Both the position numbers and the translations under genes were made by a program. From JBEVOS01 sp964563395 (GTDB taxonomy: Bacteria; Pseudomonadota; Alphaproteobacteria; Caulobacterales; Aquidulcibacteraceae): a DNA stretch of 64,000 nucleotides. The notes under the pieces are model-generated. The model did no database searches. It was not told where the DNA came from and saw only the letters and a program-made list of their open reading frames with translations. The stretch spans positions 1 to 64,000 of the forward strand of contig CAZLWK010000016.1 of NCBI GenBank assembly GCA_964563395.1. Direction: 5' to 3'. This document shows, one piece after another, positions 7,273-16,382 of the stretch (positions are counted from its first letter, which is position 1; each line of letters begins with the position of its first letter).

Positions 7273-8231
7273 GCAAGGCTCGGCTCGATCTCCTTGCACG
7301 CCTTAACGAGGCCCATGACGCTGTCGACGCTCTTCTGGAACATGGCCTTCTCGCCATCGTCCATCGGGAATTCGATGATGCGTTCGACACCGCCGGCGCC
7401 GATGACGCAGGGCACGCCGACATACATGTCGCTCACGCCATATTGGCCCGTGAGATGGGCGGCGCAGGGCAGAACGCGCTTCTTGTCCAAAAGATAGCTC
7501 TTGGCCATCGCGATAGCGCTTTCGGCCGGCGCATAATAGGCCGAGCCGGTCTTCAGGAGATTGACGATCTCGGCGCCGCCGCCGCGCGTGCGCTTGACGA
7601 TGGCGTCCAGCTCGTCCTGGCTGAGCGCGCCTTGCTTGACGAGCTCGGGCAGCGGCAAGCCGCCGACGGTCGAATAGCGCACCATCGGCACCATGTCGTC
7701 GCCATGGCCGCCCAGCGTCCAGGCGTGAATGTCCTCCACCGACACGCCGAGTCGTTCAGCGAGGAAATAGCGGAAGCGCGCGCTGTCGAGCACGCCGGCC
7801 ATGCCGACCACCATATTCGCCTTGAAGCCGGAAAATTCACGCAGCGCCCACACCATCGCGTCGAGCGGATTGGTGATGCAGATGACGAAAGCGTTCGGCG
7901 CGTGCGCCTTCAGGCCCTCGCCCACCGCCTTCATCACCTTGAGATTGATGCCGAGAAGATCGTCGCGGCTCATGCCGGGCTTGCGCGGCACGCCGGCGGT
8001 GACGATGGCGACATCGGCCCCCGCGATTCCCGCATAATCGTTGACGCCCTTAAGCGCGCTGTCCTTGCCGAACACCGGGCTCGCCTCGGCGATGTCGAGC
8101 CCCTTGCCTTGCGGCAGGCCCTCGGCGATGTCGAACAGGGTCACGTCGCCCAATTCCTCGCGCGCGCAAATGTGCGCCAGCGTGCCCCCGATCATGCCGG
8201 AACCGATAAGGGCGATCTTCTTGCGGGCCAT
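7269..8231 (-). CDS. mdh: Malate dehydrogenase (lactate-type fold)
   Basis: A 320-residue NAD-dependent malate dehydrogenase of the TCA cycle. The dinucleotide loop is GSGMIGGTLA (10-19), the substrate loop VPRKPGMSR carries Arg83 and Arg89, and the catalytic pair is Asp149/His176, the latter in LGGHGDDMVP. Arg at the position that is Gln in lactate dehydrogenase supports malate specificity. TAGGAG sits at good distance before the ATG. In many alphaproteobacteria mdh precedes sucCD-sucA; here it stands alone between a GNAT and a methyltransferase gene. Confidence 0.96.
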   Translation of the reverse strand: MARKKIALIGSGMIGGTLAHICAREELGDVTLFDIAEGLPQGKGLDIAEASPVFGKDSALKGVNDYAGIAGADVAIVTAGVPRKPGMSRDDLLGINLKVMKAVGEGLKAHAPNAFVICITNPLDAMVWALREFSGFKANMVVGMAGVLDSARFRYFLAERLGVSVEDIHAWTLGGHGDDMVPMVRYSTVGGLPLPELVKQGALSQDELDAIVKRTRGGGAEIVNLLKTGSAYYAPAESAIAMAKSYLLDKKRVLPCAAHLTGQYGVSDMYVGVPCVIGAGGVERIIEFPMDDGEKAMFQKSVDSVMGLVKACKEIEPSLA

Positions 8232-8319
8232 GGACGGACGCTCCTAAAAACAAAGTGCGCCCCCTCTATCCCCGGGGCGCGCGCAAGGCAACGCGGCGCT
8301 TGCCGTCGAGGGACGATCC

Positions 8320-9060
8320 ATGACCCAGCCGATCAAGCCCGCCACGCATATATTCGAAGCGCACTTCTCCGCTGACGGCACCGCCGTCGCGAACAAGAAT
8401 ATCAGCTTCATGCGCGATCCGGCCTTCGCCGAGGCGTGGGCGCGAGTCGCCGCGCTGAACGAGCCCTATTGGCCGGGCGGTACGCCGGACGTGCGCTGGC
8501 GCGCGCATATCAGCGTTTGGGCCGCGCGCCACGCGCTCCAAGTGCCTGGCGATTTCGTCGAATGCGGTGTGAATACGGGCCTCTTCTCTTCGATGATCTA
8601 TGCGCTGACCGACCTTTCGCGGAGCGAGAAGCGCTTTTTCCTGTTCGACACGTTCGAGGGAATCCCCGTGAGCGCGGTGCGGGAGGAGGAACAGGCGATG
8701 TCGCGCGGCTGGAACGAACGCGTCTACAATTTCGATTCCTTCAAGGTGGCCCAGGCTGTGTTCGAACCCTATCCGAACGCGCGTCTGGTGCGCGGCGTGC
8801 TGCCGGGCAGCCTCGATCAAGTCGAGATCGATGCGATCGCCTTTCTCAGCATGGATTTGAATGTCGCCTCGGCGGAGTTAGAGACGGCCGAGCGCCTCTG
8901 GCCGAAGCTATCGCCGGGCGCCGTCGTCGTGTTGGACGATTACGGCTTTCACGGCCACCGACCACAATATGACGGTTGGAATGCGTTCGCGGCGGCGCGG
9001 AACGTCTCCATCGCAACGCTGCCGACGGGCCAGGGGCTCATCCTCATTCCGCCGCGCTGA
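8320..9060 (+). CDS. TylF/MycF-type SAM-dependent methyltransferase
   Basis: A 246-residue class I methyltransferase of the TylF (macrocin O-methyltransferase) family. Motifs seen are FVECGVNTGLFSS (SAM-binding loop), FFLFDTFEGIP, AFLSMDLNVASAELET and VVVLDDYGFHGH; the acidic DD supplies metal ligands in this family. In housekeeping genomes such proteins often methylate sugars of surface polysaccharides; no sugar cluster is next to it here, so the substrate is open. It is divergent from mdh and ends 4 bp before the convergent XRE gene. Confidence 0.87.
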   Translation: MTQPIKPATHIFEAHFSADGTAVANKNISFMRDPAFAEAWARVAALNEPYWPGGTPDVRWRAHISVWAARHALQVPGDFVECGVNTGLFSSMIYALTDLSRSEKRFFLFDTFEGIPVSAVREEEQAMSRGWNERVYNFDSFKVAQAVFEPYPNARLVRGVLPGSLDQVEIDAIAFLSMDLNVASAELETAERLWPKLSPGAVVVLDDYGFHGHRPQYDGWNAFAAARNVSIATLPTGQGLILIPPR

Positions 9061-9064
9061 GGCT

Positions 9065-9472
9065 CTATTCCGCCTCTTTCTGCTCCACGATCGCGCGCAC
9101 CAGTTCGACGACTCGCTTTCGCACCTTGGGGCTGTCGATCGCCGCGAACAGAGACACCAGTTGCAAGCCCTCGGGCGTGGCGAGCACGTCATGGACGAAG
9201 CCTTCGGACGGCTCCTCGGCCACACCGCCGACGCGCGCGGGCGAGAGCCCCTCGAAGAAAGCGGAAATAGGAACGTCGAGCGCGGCCGAAATGTCGAACA
9301 GGCGTGAGGCTGCGATCCGATTGATGCCTTTCTCGTATTTCTGCACCTGCTGGAACGTGACGCCCAATAGGTCGGCGAGCTTTTCCTGGCTCATGCCGAT
9401 TTCCAGGCGACGGCTGCGAACCCGTTGACCGAGTCGTCGGTCGACGGCGTTGGCGATCCGCTCATCGGTCAT
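9065..9472 (-). CDS. XRE family helix-turn-helix regulator
   Basis: A 135-residue regulator. The HTH spans about residues 15-65, with LGQRVRSRRLEIGMSQEKLADLLGVTFQQVQKYEKG, followed by the conserved IAASRLFDISAALDVPISAFFEG. The C-terminal 50 residues form a small helical tail. This type of XRE gene follows lnt in many alphaproteobacteria. Its ATG at 9472 overlaps the lnt stop codon as ATGA, fixing the start and indicating cotranscription. In many relatives metK and trmB follow; here they do not. Confidence 0.91.
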   Translation of the reverse strand: MTDERIANAVDRRLGQRVRSRRLEIGMSQEKLADLLGVTFQQVQKYEKGINRIAASRLFDISAALDVPISAFFEGLSPARVGGVAEEPSEGFVHDVLATPEGLQLVSLFAAIDSPKVRKRVVELVRAIVEQKEAE

Positions 9473-11118
9473 GATCCAATACCCTTCCCGGCGCCCAAGG
9501 GCGCAAGTCGCAGCGCGGCGATGGCCCCGATTAGAACCATCGTCAACATAAATCCCCACCGCGAGAATGGTGTCTCAGGAAGGGCGCGAGGCAGCTGGGC
9601 TTCGGCGAAACCGCCCGCCCGATCCGTGGCGCGCACCGCGCGGCCGAGGCCGTCGACGATCCCGGAGACGCCGCCTGATGCGGCGCGGGCCATGGGCAAA
9701 CCTTCCTCGATCGACCGATACCGGGCGATGTTGAAATGCTGCTGCGGGCCGCTCCATCCGCCAAACCATGCATCGTTGGTCACAACCGCGATCCAGCCCG
9801 GGCGTTCCGCACCGCGTGGTGTCATTCCTGGAAAAATCGCCTCATAACAAATGAGCACGACAACCGGCGGCGCCTCCGGCACAATAAGACGCGTCGGCGG
9901 CGCGCCGGGCTCGAAGCCCTCGCCGATCTGCTGCAGCGGCGCGATCGCGATGGGCACGCCAAGGCGATTGAGCGTCTGCACTGTTGCGCGCACCGCCGGC
10001 CAGAACGGAATATATTCGCCGAACGGCACCAGATGGTGCTTGTCGTAAATCTGACCGACGCGCGTCTCTCCGGCCACGCCGTCAATTAGGCCCGCCGAAT
10101 TGTACCAGACAAGCGTCTCGCCCGCCGGCGCGCGGCGCGCGAAGCCGGCGATGAGCGCGCGGTCGCCGAGACCTCGACCGATGGCGGCGAGGAATTCGGG
10201 ATTCTCCAGCATCACGAAATTGACCGCCGGGATCGCGCCCTCCGGCCAGATGACGATGGAGGCGCGGCTCTCATCCGCCGAACCGGTGGCGCTGAGATAG
10301 CGCGCCAGCACGCGCCATTCCTGATCCGTGCGGCGCGTCCATTTCTCGGCCTGCGTCATGCCGGAATCGGTGACGCGCACCACGGGCGTCTCGCCCGGCA
10401 GAACCACCGGCGCGCGGGCGATGCGGCTTTGTCCCGCGCCCCAGATCAAACCGAACACCAAGGCCGCCGCCAAGGTGGGAGCAAAGCGCCGCCCCATGCC
10501 CGGACCGGAATCGGCCACCGACGCGGGCGCGGCCGCGATCAACAAGGTGATCGCGGTGAGCCCGTAAGCGCCAACGAAGGCCGCCGCCTGCGAAATGGGC
10601 GTGCCGGCCTCCCACACATAGGCCGGCAGATTCCAGGGAAACCCCGTGAAGAGGTGGCCACGCGCCAGCTCAGACAGCGTCAACGCGACCGCGATGACGG
10701 GAATGCGGCGCACGTCGCGGGTCCAGAACGGCGCCGCGAGCGCCGCGCCCGCGCCATAAAACAGGGCGAGCCCCGCGGCGAAGGCGATCACCGCCGGGAC
10801 AGCCCACGCAACGCCCCAGGAATCGGGCTCCACCATGAAGGGCGAAGCGATCCAATGCATGCCGACAAGGACGTGCCCCGCGCCCCAACACCAGGCGCGC
10901 CAAAAAAAAGCGCGCAAGCGGCGCGGCCGATCCATCGCCGCGTCAAGCAGCCAGACCAGCGCAACGAGACCCGCCGCGAACAAGGGCGCGAGAAACAAGG
11001 GCGCATAGCCCAGCGCGGCGAGGCCGCCGGCGCCCGCCGCCACCGCGCCCGCACGCAAGGGCGAAAGCGCGCCGAACCAGGCATGTATGCGCGAGAGCCG
11101 CTCAGGCGCAGGCGACAC
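9469..11118 (-). CDS. lnt: Apolipoprotein N-acyltransferase
   Basis: Lnt, 549 aa, adds the third acyl chain to the N-terminal Cys of lipoproteins in the inner membrane. The N-terminal 230 residues are hydrophobic (six to eight helices); the C-terminal nitrilase domain holds the catalytic triad Glu293 (WPEGAIP), Lys360 (DKHHLVPFGE) and Cys424 (VLICYEAIFP). Translation starts at a GTG preceded by AAAGGA. It belongs to the miaB-phoH-ybeY-corC-lnt string and supports maturation of the several lipoproteins encoded in this window. Confidence 0.96.
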   Translation of the reverse strand: MSPAPERLSRIHAWFGALSPLRAGAVAAGAGGLAALGYAPLFLAPLFAAGLVALVWLLDAAMDRPRRLRAFFWRAWCWGAGHVLVGMHWIASPFMVEPDSWGVAWAVPAVIAFAAGLALFYGAGAALAAPFWTRDVRRIPVIAVALTLSELARGHLFTGFPWNLPAYVWEAGTPISQAAAFVGAYGLTAITLLIAAAPASVADSGPGMGRRFAPTLAAALVFGLIWGAGQSRIARAPVVLPGETPVVRVTDSGMTQAEKWTRRTDQEWRVLARYLSATGSADESRASIVIWPEGAIPAVNFVMLENPEFLAAIGRGLGDRALIAGFARRAPAGETLVWYNSAGLIDGVAGETRVGQIYDKHHLVPFGEYIPFWPAVRATVQTLNRLGVPIAIAPLQQIGEGFEPGAPPTRLIVPEAPPVVVLICYEAIFPGMTPRGAERPGWIAVVTNDAWFGGWSGPQQHFNIARYRSIEEGLPMARAASGGVSGIVDGLGRAVRATDRAGGFAEAQLPRALPETPFSRWGFMLTMVLIGAIAALRLAPLGAGKGIGS

Positions 11119-11196
11119 GGCACGTCCTTTCAGGCTTCATGAGAGCGCGGATGCTTGCGACGCCCCGCGCGCCGACGCAAGCGCCATCTGCCGGCC

Positions 11197-12132
11197 TCAG
11201 CGCGCCTTCGCGGCTGGCGGCTCTTCCGCGGCGTCGAGAGCGGGCGTGACGCGCTTGATCCGCAAGCGCTTTACCCGCCTTGGATCGGCGTCCGTCACCT
11301 CAAGATCAAGTCCGGCCGGGTGATGCAGTATTTCACCGCGCTGCGGCACGCGGCCCGCGAGCGCGACGACGAGCCCGCCCGCCGTGTCGAATTCGTCCTC
11401 GTGCTCGGGCAGCGCGAGATCGACGCCCAATGCGCGCGCGAGATCCTCGATCGGGGCGCGCCCATCCGCTTCCAACGCGCCGCCGGGGCGCGTCTGAATG
11501 AGTGCGGCGTCTTCATCGTCATGCTCGTCGTCGATCTCGCCGACGATCTGCTCGACAAGGTCCTCCATCGAGACGAGGCCATCGGTGCCGCCATATTCAT
11601 CGATGACGAGCGCCAGATGCGACCGGCTCGACTGCATTTTCAGAAACAGCGCCGACAAGCGCATCGATGGCGGCACGCACAGCATGTCGCGCTTGATGCG
11701 CGTAAGAACCCGATCCGAGTATTTCGCCCGCGCCTGACCGTTTTCGTCCGGCGCCAGGAGCGCCATCACATCGCGCACGTGAACGAGCCCCAGCGGATCG
11801 TCCAGCGTCTCGCGATAGATCGGCAAACGCGAATGCTGGCTTTCAGAAAAGACTCGCGCGGCCTCGCCGAGCGTCGCGGACGCCTCGAGCGCGATTATGT
11901 CCGCGCGCGGGCGCATGACGTCATAAACCTTGAGCATATCGAAACGCGCGGCCTTGAGGATCATGTCCTTCTGGGCGTTTTCGAACGCGCCGCCGCGATC
12001 CTCCCGCGCGTTCAATTCCTCGGCGACGTCAGCGGCGTCGCCGCCGATCAAGCGTGTCAGGCGTCGGGCGAATTGACGCAACACGCTGATTCGCCTTCGC
12101 GGTTCAGATTCCGAGGGGTCCGTTTCTGTCAT
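11197..12132 (-). CDS. corC: CorC/HlyC-type CBS-domain protein
   Basis: A 311-residue soluble protein with a pair of CBS domains (about residues 70-190; MRPRADIIAL and HVRDVMALL) and a C-terminal CorC_HlyC/transporter-associated domain (about 210-290). The linker EYGGTDGLVSMEDLVEQIVGEI is diagnostic. It lacks the N-terminal CNNM membrane domain, so it is the CorC rather than CorB form. CorC-type proteins are linked to Mg2+/Co2+ efflux, though the mechanism is debated; in this conserved operon a role beside ribosome and envelope genes is usual. Starts within a 4-bp overlap of ybeY. Confidence 0.92.
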   Translation of the reverse strand: MTETDPSESEPRRRISVLRQFARRLTRLIGGDAADVAEELNAREDRGGAFENAQKDMILKAARFDMLKVYDVMRPRADIIALEASATLGEAARVFSESQHSRLPIYRETLDDPLGLVHVRDVMALLAPDENGQARAKYSDRVLTRIKRDMLCVPPSMRLSALFLKMQSSRSHLALVIDEYGGTDGLVSMEDLVEQIVGEIDDEHDDEDAALIQTRPGGALEADGRAPIEDLARALGVDLALPEHEDEFDTAGGLVVALAGRVPQRGEILHHPAGLDLEVTDADPRRVKRLRIKRVTPALDAAEEPPAAKAR

Positions 12133-12596
12133 CTGCGCGCGGCGGGCGTATCCGCCGTCCTTTCGTCGATATAGGGATCCGCGATCCCGAGAATTGCGAG
12201 AATCGCGCGCTCACGCGCCTCCATGATCTCGGCTTCGTCTTCCCGCTCATGATCGTACCCGATGAGGTGAAGGTAGCCATGCACGGCCAGATGCGCGGCG
12301 TGCGCCTCAAAGGACTTGCCTTGCGCGTCGGCCTCGCGCGCGATCGTTTCGTGCGACAGGGCGATATCGCCGAGATAGTCGGGATTGGCGGACGGAAATG
12401 AGAGAACGTTAGTGGGCCGATCCTTGCCGCGCCAATCGCGATTGAGCGCGCGCAAGGCCGCATCGTCTCCCAGCAGCACGCACACGGCGCCCCCGCGCGC
12501 CTCATGCGCCGCGGCCGCCTTCAGCGCCGCGCGCAGCAAAGCCTTTCGCCCCCGCCATGCGCGATCCGCGCCAAGGAAGGACACGCCCAGTTTCAT
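12129..12596 (-). CDS. ybeY: Endoribonuclease YbeY (rRNA maturation factor)
   Basis: A 155-residue single-strand endoribonuclease needed for 16S rRNA 3'-end maturation and late 70S quality control. The zinc site is the H-G-Y-L-H-L-x-G-Y-D-H motif, with His106, His110 and His116. The upstream conserved block PTNVLSFPSANP is also present. It overlaps phoH and corC by 4 bp on each side, consistent with tight translational coupling. Confidence 0.96.
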   Translation of the reverse strand: MKLGVSFLGADRAWRGRKALLRAALKAAAAHEARGGAVCVLLGDDAALRALNRDWRGKDRPTNVLSFPSANPDYLGDIALSHETIAREADAQGKSFEAHAAHLAVHGYLHLIGYDHEREDEAEIMEARERAILAILGIADPYIDERTADTPAARR

Positions 12597-13597
12597 CGGC
12601 GGCCCTCGTCGCGCTCATAGGCCTCGATGATCCTGGCGACGAGCCGGTGACGCACGACGTCCTGCGCGGCGAAGCGAATGATCTCGACGCCGGGCACATC
12701 TTCCAGGATCGACAGGGCGTGCGCGAGGCCAGACGCCTGCGACCCCGGCAAATCGATCTGGCTGGGATCGCCCGTGACCACCATGCGCGAGCCTTCGCCG
12801 AGCCGCGTCAGGACCATCTTCATCTGCAAGATTGTGGCGTTCTGCGCCTCGTCGACGATGACAAACGCATTCGCCAAGGTGCGGCCGCGCATGAAGGCGA
12901 TGGGCGCCACCTCGATCTGCTTGCGCTCGCGCCGATTGCGCAAATCCGCCTCGCCCATCTGGCTGCGGAAGGCGTCCCAAATGGGCTGAAAATAGGGATC
13001 GACCTTTTCCTCGAAATCGCCGGGCAGATAGCCGAGCTTCTCGCCCGCTTCGACGGCGGGACGCGTGACGACGATCCGCTCATAACGGCCCGCCTTCATC
13101 GCCTCGACGGCGGCGGCGACGGCGAGAAACGTCTTGCCCGTGCCGGCGGGGCCGACGCCGAACACAAGATCGAGCCGCTCATCGCGCAGCGCTTCGGCGT
13201 AGTGCGCCTGACGCGGCGTGCGCAAGGTGAGACCGCCCAATTGCGGCAATGAGGGGGGCGTGCCGCGCGCGGCGGCGTCCTCGGAAAAAGCGATCGCGGC
13301 CAGAACGTCGCCTTCGCGCAAACGACCTTTCTGGCGCGCATGGGCGGCGAGCGTCTCCAGAATGCGCTGCGCGCGATCGAGATCGCGCTCCTCGATGGCG
13401 CGCAAGGTGATCTGATCGCCGTGCGCATCGAGCGTGACGCGATAGGCGGGCCGCGTGCGCGGCGCATCCGGATCGCGAAACGCTTCTTGAATATGCGCCA
13501 GATGGCGATGCAGCGGGCCGAACACAGCCTGCGCGACCGCGCTGTCCGATATGGCGACAACGCGCGTGCGCGTCTCTTGCGGCGCGGACATGCTCAT
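12593..13597 (-). CDS. PhoH-like ATPase (YbeZ)
   Basis: A 334-residue PhoH-family NTPase, the usual partner of YbeY in ribosome-linked RNA processing. Walker A is GPAGTGKT (149-156), and the Walker B/ATPase motif AFVIVDEAQN follows. An N-terminal KH-like segment precedes the ATPase domain. The ATG at 13597 is selected because it overlaps the miaB stop as ATGA; a longer in-frame start would intrude into miaB. It overlaps ybeY by 4 bp. Confidence 0.94.
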   Translation of the reverse strand: MSMSAPQETRTRVVAISDSAVAQAVFGPLHRHLAHIQEAFRDPDAPRTRPAYRVTLDAHGDQITLRAIEERDLDRAQRILETLAAHARQKGRLREGDVLAAIAFSEDAAARGTPPSLPQLGGLTLRTPRQAHYAEALRDERLDLVFGVGPAGTGKTFLAVAAAVEAMKAGRYERIVVTRPAVEAGEKLGYLPGDFEEKVDPYFQPIWDAFRSQMGEADLRNRRERKQIEVAPIAFMRGRTLANAFVIVDEAQNATILQMKMVLTRLGEGSRMVVTGDPSQIDLPGSQASGLAHALSILEDVPGVEIIRFAAQDVVRHRLVARIIEAYERDEGRR

Positions 13598-14955
13598 GCC
13601 GCGATGCGCCCGCGCGGCGCCCCGGTGAGGGAATTTTGCGTGGCCCCTTCGATGCGCACCTCGACGATCGCGCCGACGCAATCGGCGGGCGCCTCGAAAT
13701 GGACAGCCTGCAAATAGGGCGAACGCCCGTGCATCTGCCCAGGCTTGCGGCCCGCGCGCTCCACCAGGACAGGCAATGTCTTGCCGATCTGCGCCTCATT
13801 GAAGGCGCGTTGCTGAGCCGCCAGCAGCGCCTGCAACGCGGCAAGGCGCGCCGCCTTCACGGGCTCCGGCACTTGCGCATCCATCTGCGCGGCAGGCGTG
13901 CCAGGCCGCGGGGAATACTTAAACGAATAGGCCGAAGCGAAGCCGACCTCTTCCACAAGCGCCATCGTGGCGTCGAAATCCGTGTCCGTCTCGCCGGGAA
14001 AGCCGACGATGATGTCGGTGGAGAGCGCGAGATCGGGCCGCGCCGCGCGCAGCGCCGCGACGATGGCGCGATAGTGCGCTGCATCATGCTTCCTGTTCAT
14101 GGCGCGCAGGATGCGATCGGCGCCGCTTTGCACGGGCAGATGCAGGAACGGCATGAGCTTGGGCTCGGCGCCATGCAGCGCGATCAAGTCCGGGCTCATC
14201 TCCCTGGGATGCGATGTGGTGTAGCGCAGGCGCGCCAGACCATCGATGCGCGCGATGCGGCGCAGAAGTGCTGAGAAATCCGTGTTGGAGTCCGCGTCGC
14301 GATAAGCGTTGACGTTCTGGCCGATCAATGTGAGCTCGCGCACGCCGCCGTCGACCAGGGCCTGTGCCTCCGCGAGAATCGCGTCGACCGGGCGCGAATA
14401 CTCAGCCCCACGCGTATAGGGCACGACACAGAAGGTGCAGAATTTATCGCAGCCCTCCTGAATGGAGAGAAACGCAGCGGGCGCGGCGACGGCGCGCGCC
14501 GGCAGCGATTCGAATTTGCGCTCGGCCGCGAACGCGTCGGCGACGCGCGATGCCGCCGCGCCGCTGAGCAGCGCCGGCAGGTCCTGATAGGCTTGGGGGC
14601 CGACGACGAAATCCACCGCCGGCGCCCGCGCTATGATCTCGGCCCCTTCGGCCTGCGCCACGCACCCGGCGACGACGATTTGCATCGCCGCGCCCTCGGC
14701 GGCGCGGCGCGCCTTGTGGGCCCGCAGCCGGCCGATCTCGGAATAGACCTTCTCGGTCGCCTTCTCGCGGATGTGGCAGGTGTTCAAGACGACGAGATCG
14801 GCGTCGTCCGGCTTGTCCGTGGCGACATAGCCCATTGGCGCGAGCACGTCGCGCATGCGCTCGCTGTCATAAGCGTTCATCTGGCAGCCATGCGTTTCGA
14901 TATAGAGCCGTTTTGCGCCGGCTCGCCCCTGGTGAGGGGCATGTGCGTCCGCCAT
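13594..14955 (-). CDS. miaB: tRNA-2-methylthio-N6-dimethylallyladenosine synthase
   Basis: MiaB, 453 aa, is a radical-SAM methylthiotransferase that modifies A37 of tRNAs reading UNN codons. The N-terminal UPF0004 domain has Cys24, Cys60 and Cys98 for the auxiliary cluster; the radical SAM motif is EGCDKFCTFC; a TRAM domain ends the protein. It is the first gene of the miaB-phoH-ybeY-corC-lnt-XRE operon and has a plausible promoter in the 134-bp spacer to aroA. ATG 14955 is chosen; an in-frame upstream start at 15015 would lie across the promoter. Confidence 0.96.
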   Translation of the reverse strand: MADAHAPHQGRAGAKRLYIETHGCQMNAYDSERMRDVLAPMGYVATDKPDDADLVVLNTCHIREKATEKVYSEIGRLRAHKARRAAEGAAMQIVVAGCVAQAEGAEIIARAPAVDFVVGPQAYQDLPALLSGAAASRVADAFAAERKFESLPARAVAAPAAFLSIQEGCDKFCTFCVVPYTRGAEYSRPVDAILAEAQALVDGGVRELTLIGQNVNAYRDADSNTDFSALLRRIARIDGLARLRYTTSHPREMSPDLIALHGAEPKLMPFLHLPVQSGADRILRAMNRKHDAAHYRAIVAALRAARPDLALSTDIIVGFPGETDTDFDATMALVEEVGFASAYSFKYSPRPGTPAAQMDAQVPEPVKAARLAALQALLAAQQRAFNEAQIGKTLPVLVERAGRKPGQMHGRSPYLQAVHFEAPADCVGAIVEVRIEGATQNSLTGAPRGRIAA

Positions 14956-14985
14956 TCGAACCGTTCTTGTGTCCTGCCAAGCCGT

Positions 14986-15015
14986 CTTATAGCGCGTGGC
15001 GGCGGCGCCCCTCAA
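14986..15015 (-). promoter_or_regulatory. Promoter for the miaB operon
   Basis: On the minus strand TTGAGG (15015-15010) and TATAAG (14991-14986) are 18 nt apart. This lies 31 bp upstream of the miaB ATG within the divergent miaB/aroA spacer and is the only clear sigma-70-like pair there. Confidence 0.55.
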
Positions 15016-15089
15016 GCAAGACGCCCAGGTCCGCGAGCGCGGCGCCCTTTGTCGGCGGCCCGGGCGATGGTATCAGGCGCGGCCCAGCC

Positions 15090-16382
15090 ATGAACGATCC
15101 GTCACATCGCTTGCTTCTCGACCCCGCGCGCGGACCGATCCGCGCGGAGATCGTGCTGCCCGGCTCCAAGAGCTTAACCAATCGCGCGCTTCTGGTCGCC
15201 GCGCTGGCCGAGGGCAGCTCCGAGCTTGAAGGCGCGCTCTATAGCGAGGACAGCCGCATTTTCGCAGAGGCGCTGCGCCGCCTGGGCGTGGCCGTCCGCG
15301 AAGACGAGATCGGCGCGCGATTCACCATAGACGGTCATGGCGGGCGCGGCCTGCAGGACATGGCCGAGATCTTTCTCGGCAACGCCGGAACGGCGGCGCG
15401 GTTTCTACCGCCCCTCTTGATGCTGGGAAGCGGGCCCTATCGGCTGGATGGGGTGGAGGCCATGCGCAAGCGCCCGATGAGCGAAATGTTCCACCTGCTC
15501 GCGGCGTGGGGCGCGCGGATCGAGTATGAGGGCGCGCCGGGCTGCTACCCGATCACGCTCGCGGGCGGCGCGCTTCCTGGCGGCGACATCACGCTCTCAG
15601 CCGAGCGCACGAGCCAGCAATTGAGCGGGGTGCTGCTCATTTCCCCCTATGCGCGGCGCGACACACGCATCCGCGTGGCGGGGCCTTTGGTGTCGCCCTC
15701 CTATATCGCGATGACCCTGCACTTGATGCGCGATTGGGGCGTTGAGGCGCGAGCGCTCGAAGACAATTCCTTTTTCGTGCCGGCGGGCCAGCGCTACGCG
15801 GCGCGCCGCTACGATATCGAACCGGACGCATCGAGCGCCTCCTATTTCTTCGCCGCCGCCGCCATCACCGGCGGGGACGTGACAGTGCGCCGTCTCGGCG
15901 CCGGCTCGCGCCAAGGCGATGTCAAATTCTGCGACGTGCTGGAAGCGATGGGGTGCGTGGTGGAACGCGCGGCGGATCATATCCGATTGCGTGGACCTGC
16001 GCGCCTCAAGGGCGGCTCGTTCGACATGAACGACATCTCCGACACCGCGCCGACGCTCGCCGCGATCGCGCCGTTCGCCGAGGAGCCGGTCGACATTCGC
16101 AATGTGGAGCATATGCGCTGGAAGGAGACCGACAGAGTGGCCGCGGTCGCCAATGAGCTGCGCCGGCTCGGCATCGCGGTCGAAGAGAGGCGCGATGGGC
16201 TGACGATCATGCCGGGGACGCCTAAGCCCGCAATCATAGAAACCTATGAGGACCACAGAATCGCAATGTCTTTCGCCATAACGGCTTTGCGGGCGGAAGG
16301 GATCGTGATCGACAATCCGGGCTGCGTGGCGAAAACGCTTCCCGATTTTTTCGCGCGGCGCGCGGCGCTGATCAGCGCTTAG
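15090..16382 (+). CDS. aroA: 3-phosphoshikimate 1-carboxyvinyltransferase (EPSP synthase)
   Basis: AroA, 430 aa, condenses shikimate-3-phosphate with PEP in aromatic amino acid synthesis. Seen are LPGSKSLTNRALL (Lys27, Ser28), LGNAGTAARFLPPL, the RTSQQLSGVLL block, and near the end DTAPTLAAIAPFA, RWKETDRVAAV and DHRIAMSFA. Start ATG 15090 gives the usual family length. The gene sits between miaB and fur, genes that are commonly adjacent in alphaproteobacteria, and runs against both. Its last 11 bp overlap the convergent fur gene. Confidence 0.96.
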   Translation: MNDPSHRLLLDPARGPIRAEIVLPGSKSLTNRALLVAALAEGSSELEGALYSEDSRIFAEALRRLGVAVREDEIGARFTIDGHGGRGLQDMAEIFLGNAGTAARFLPPLLMLGSGPYRLDGVEAMRKRPMSEMFHLLAAWGARIEYEGAPGCYPITLAGGALPGGDITLSAERTSQQLSGVLLISPYARRDTRIRVAGPLVSPSYIAMTLHLMRDWGVEARALEDNSFFVPAGQRYAARRYDIEPDASSASYFFAAAAITGGDVTVRRLGAGSRQGDVKFCDVLEAMGCVVERAADHIRLRGPARLKGGSFDMNDISDTAPTLAAIAPFAEEPVDIRNVEHMRWKETDRVAAVANELRRLGIAVEERRDGLTIMPGTPKPAIIETYEDHRIAMSFAITALRAEGIVIDNPGCVAKTLPDFFARRAALISA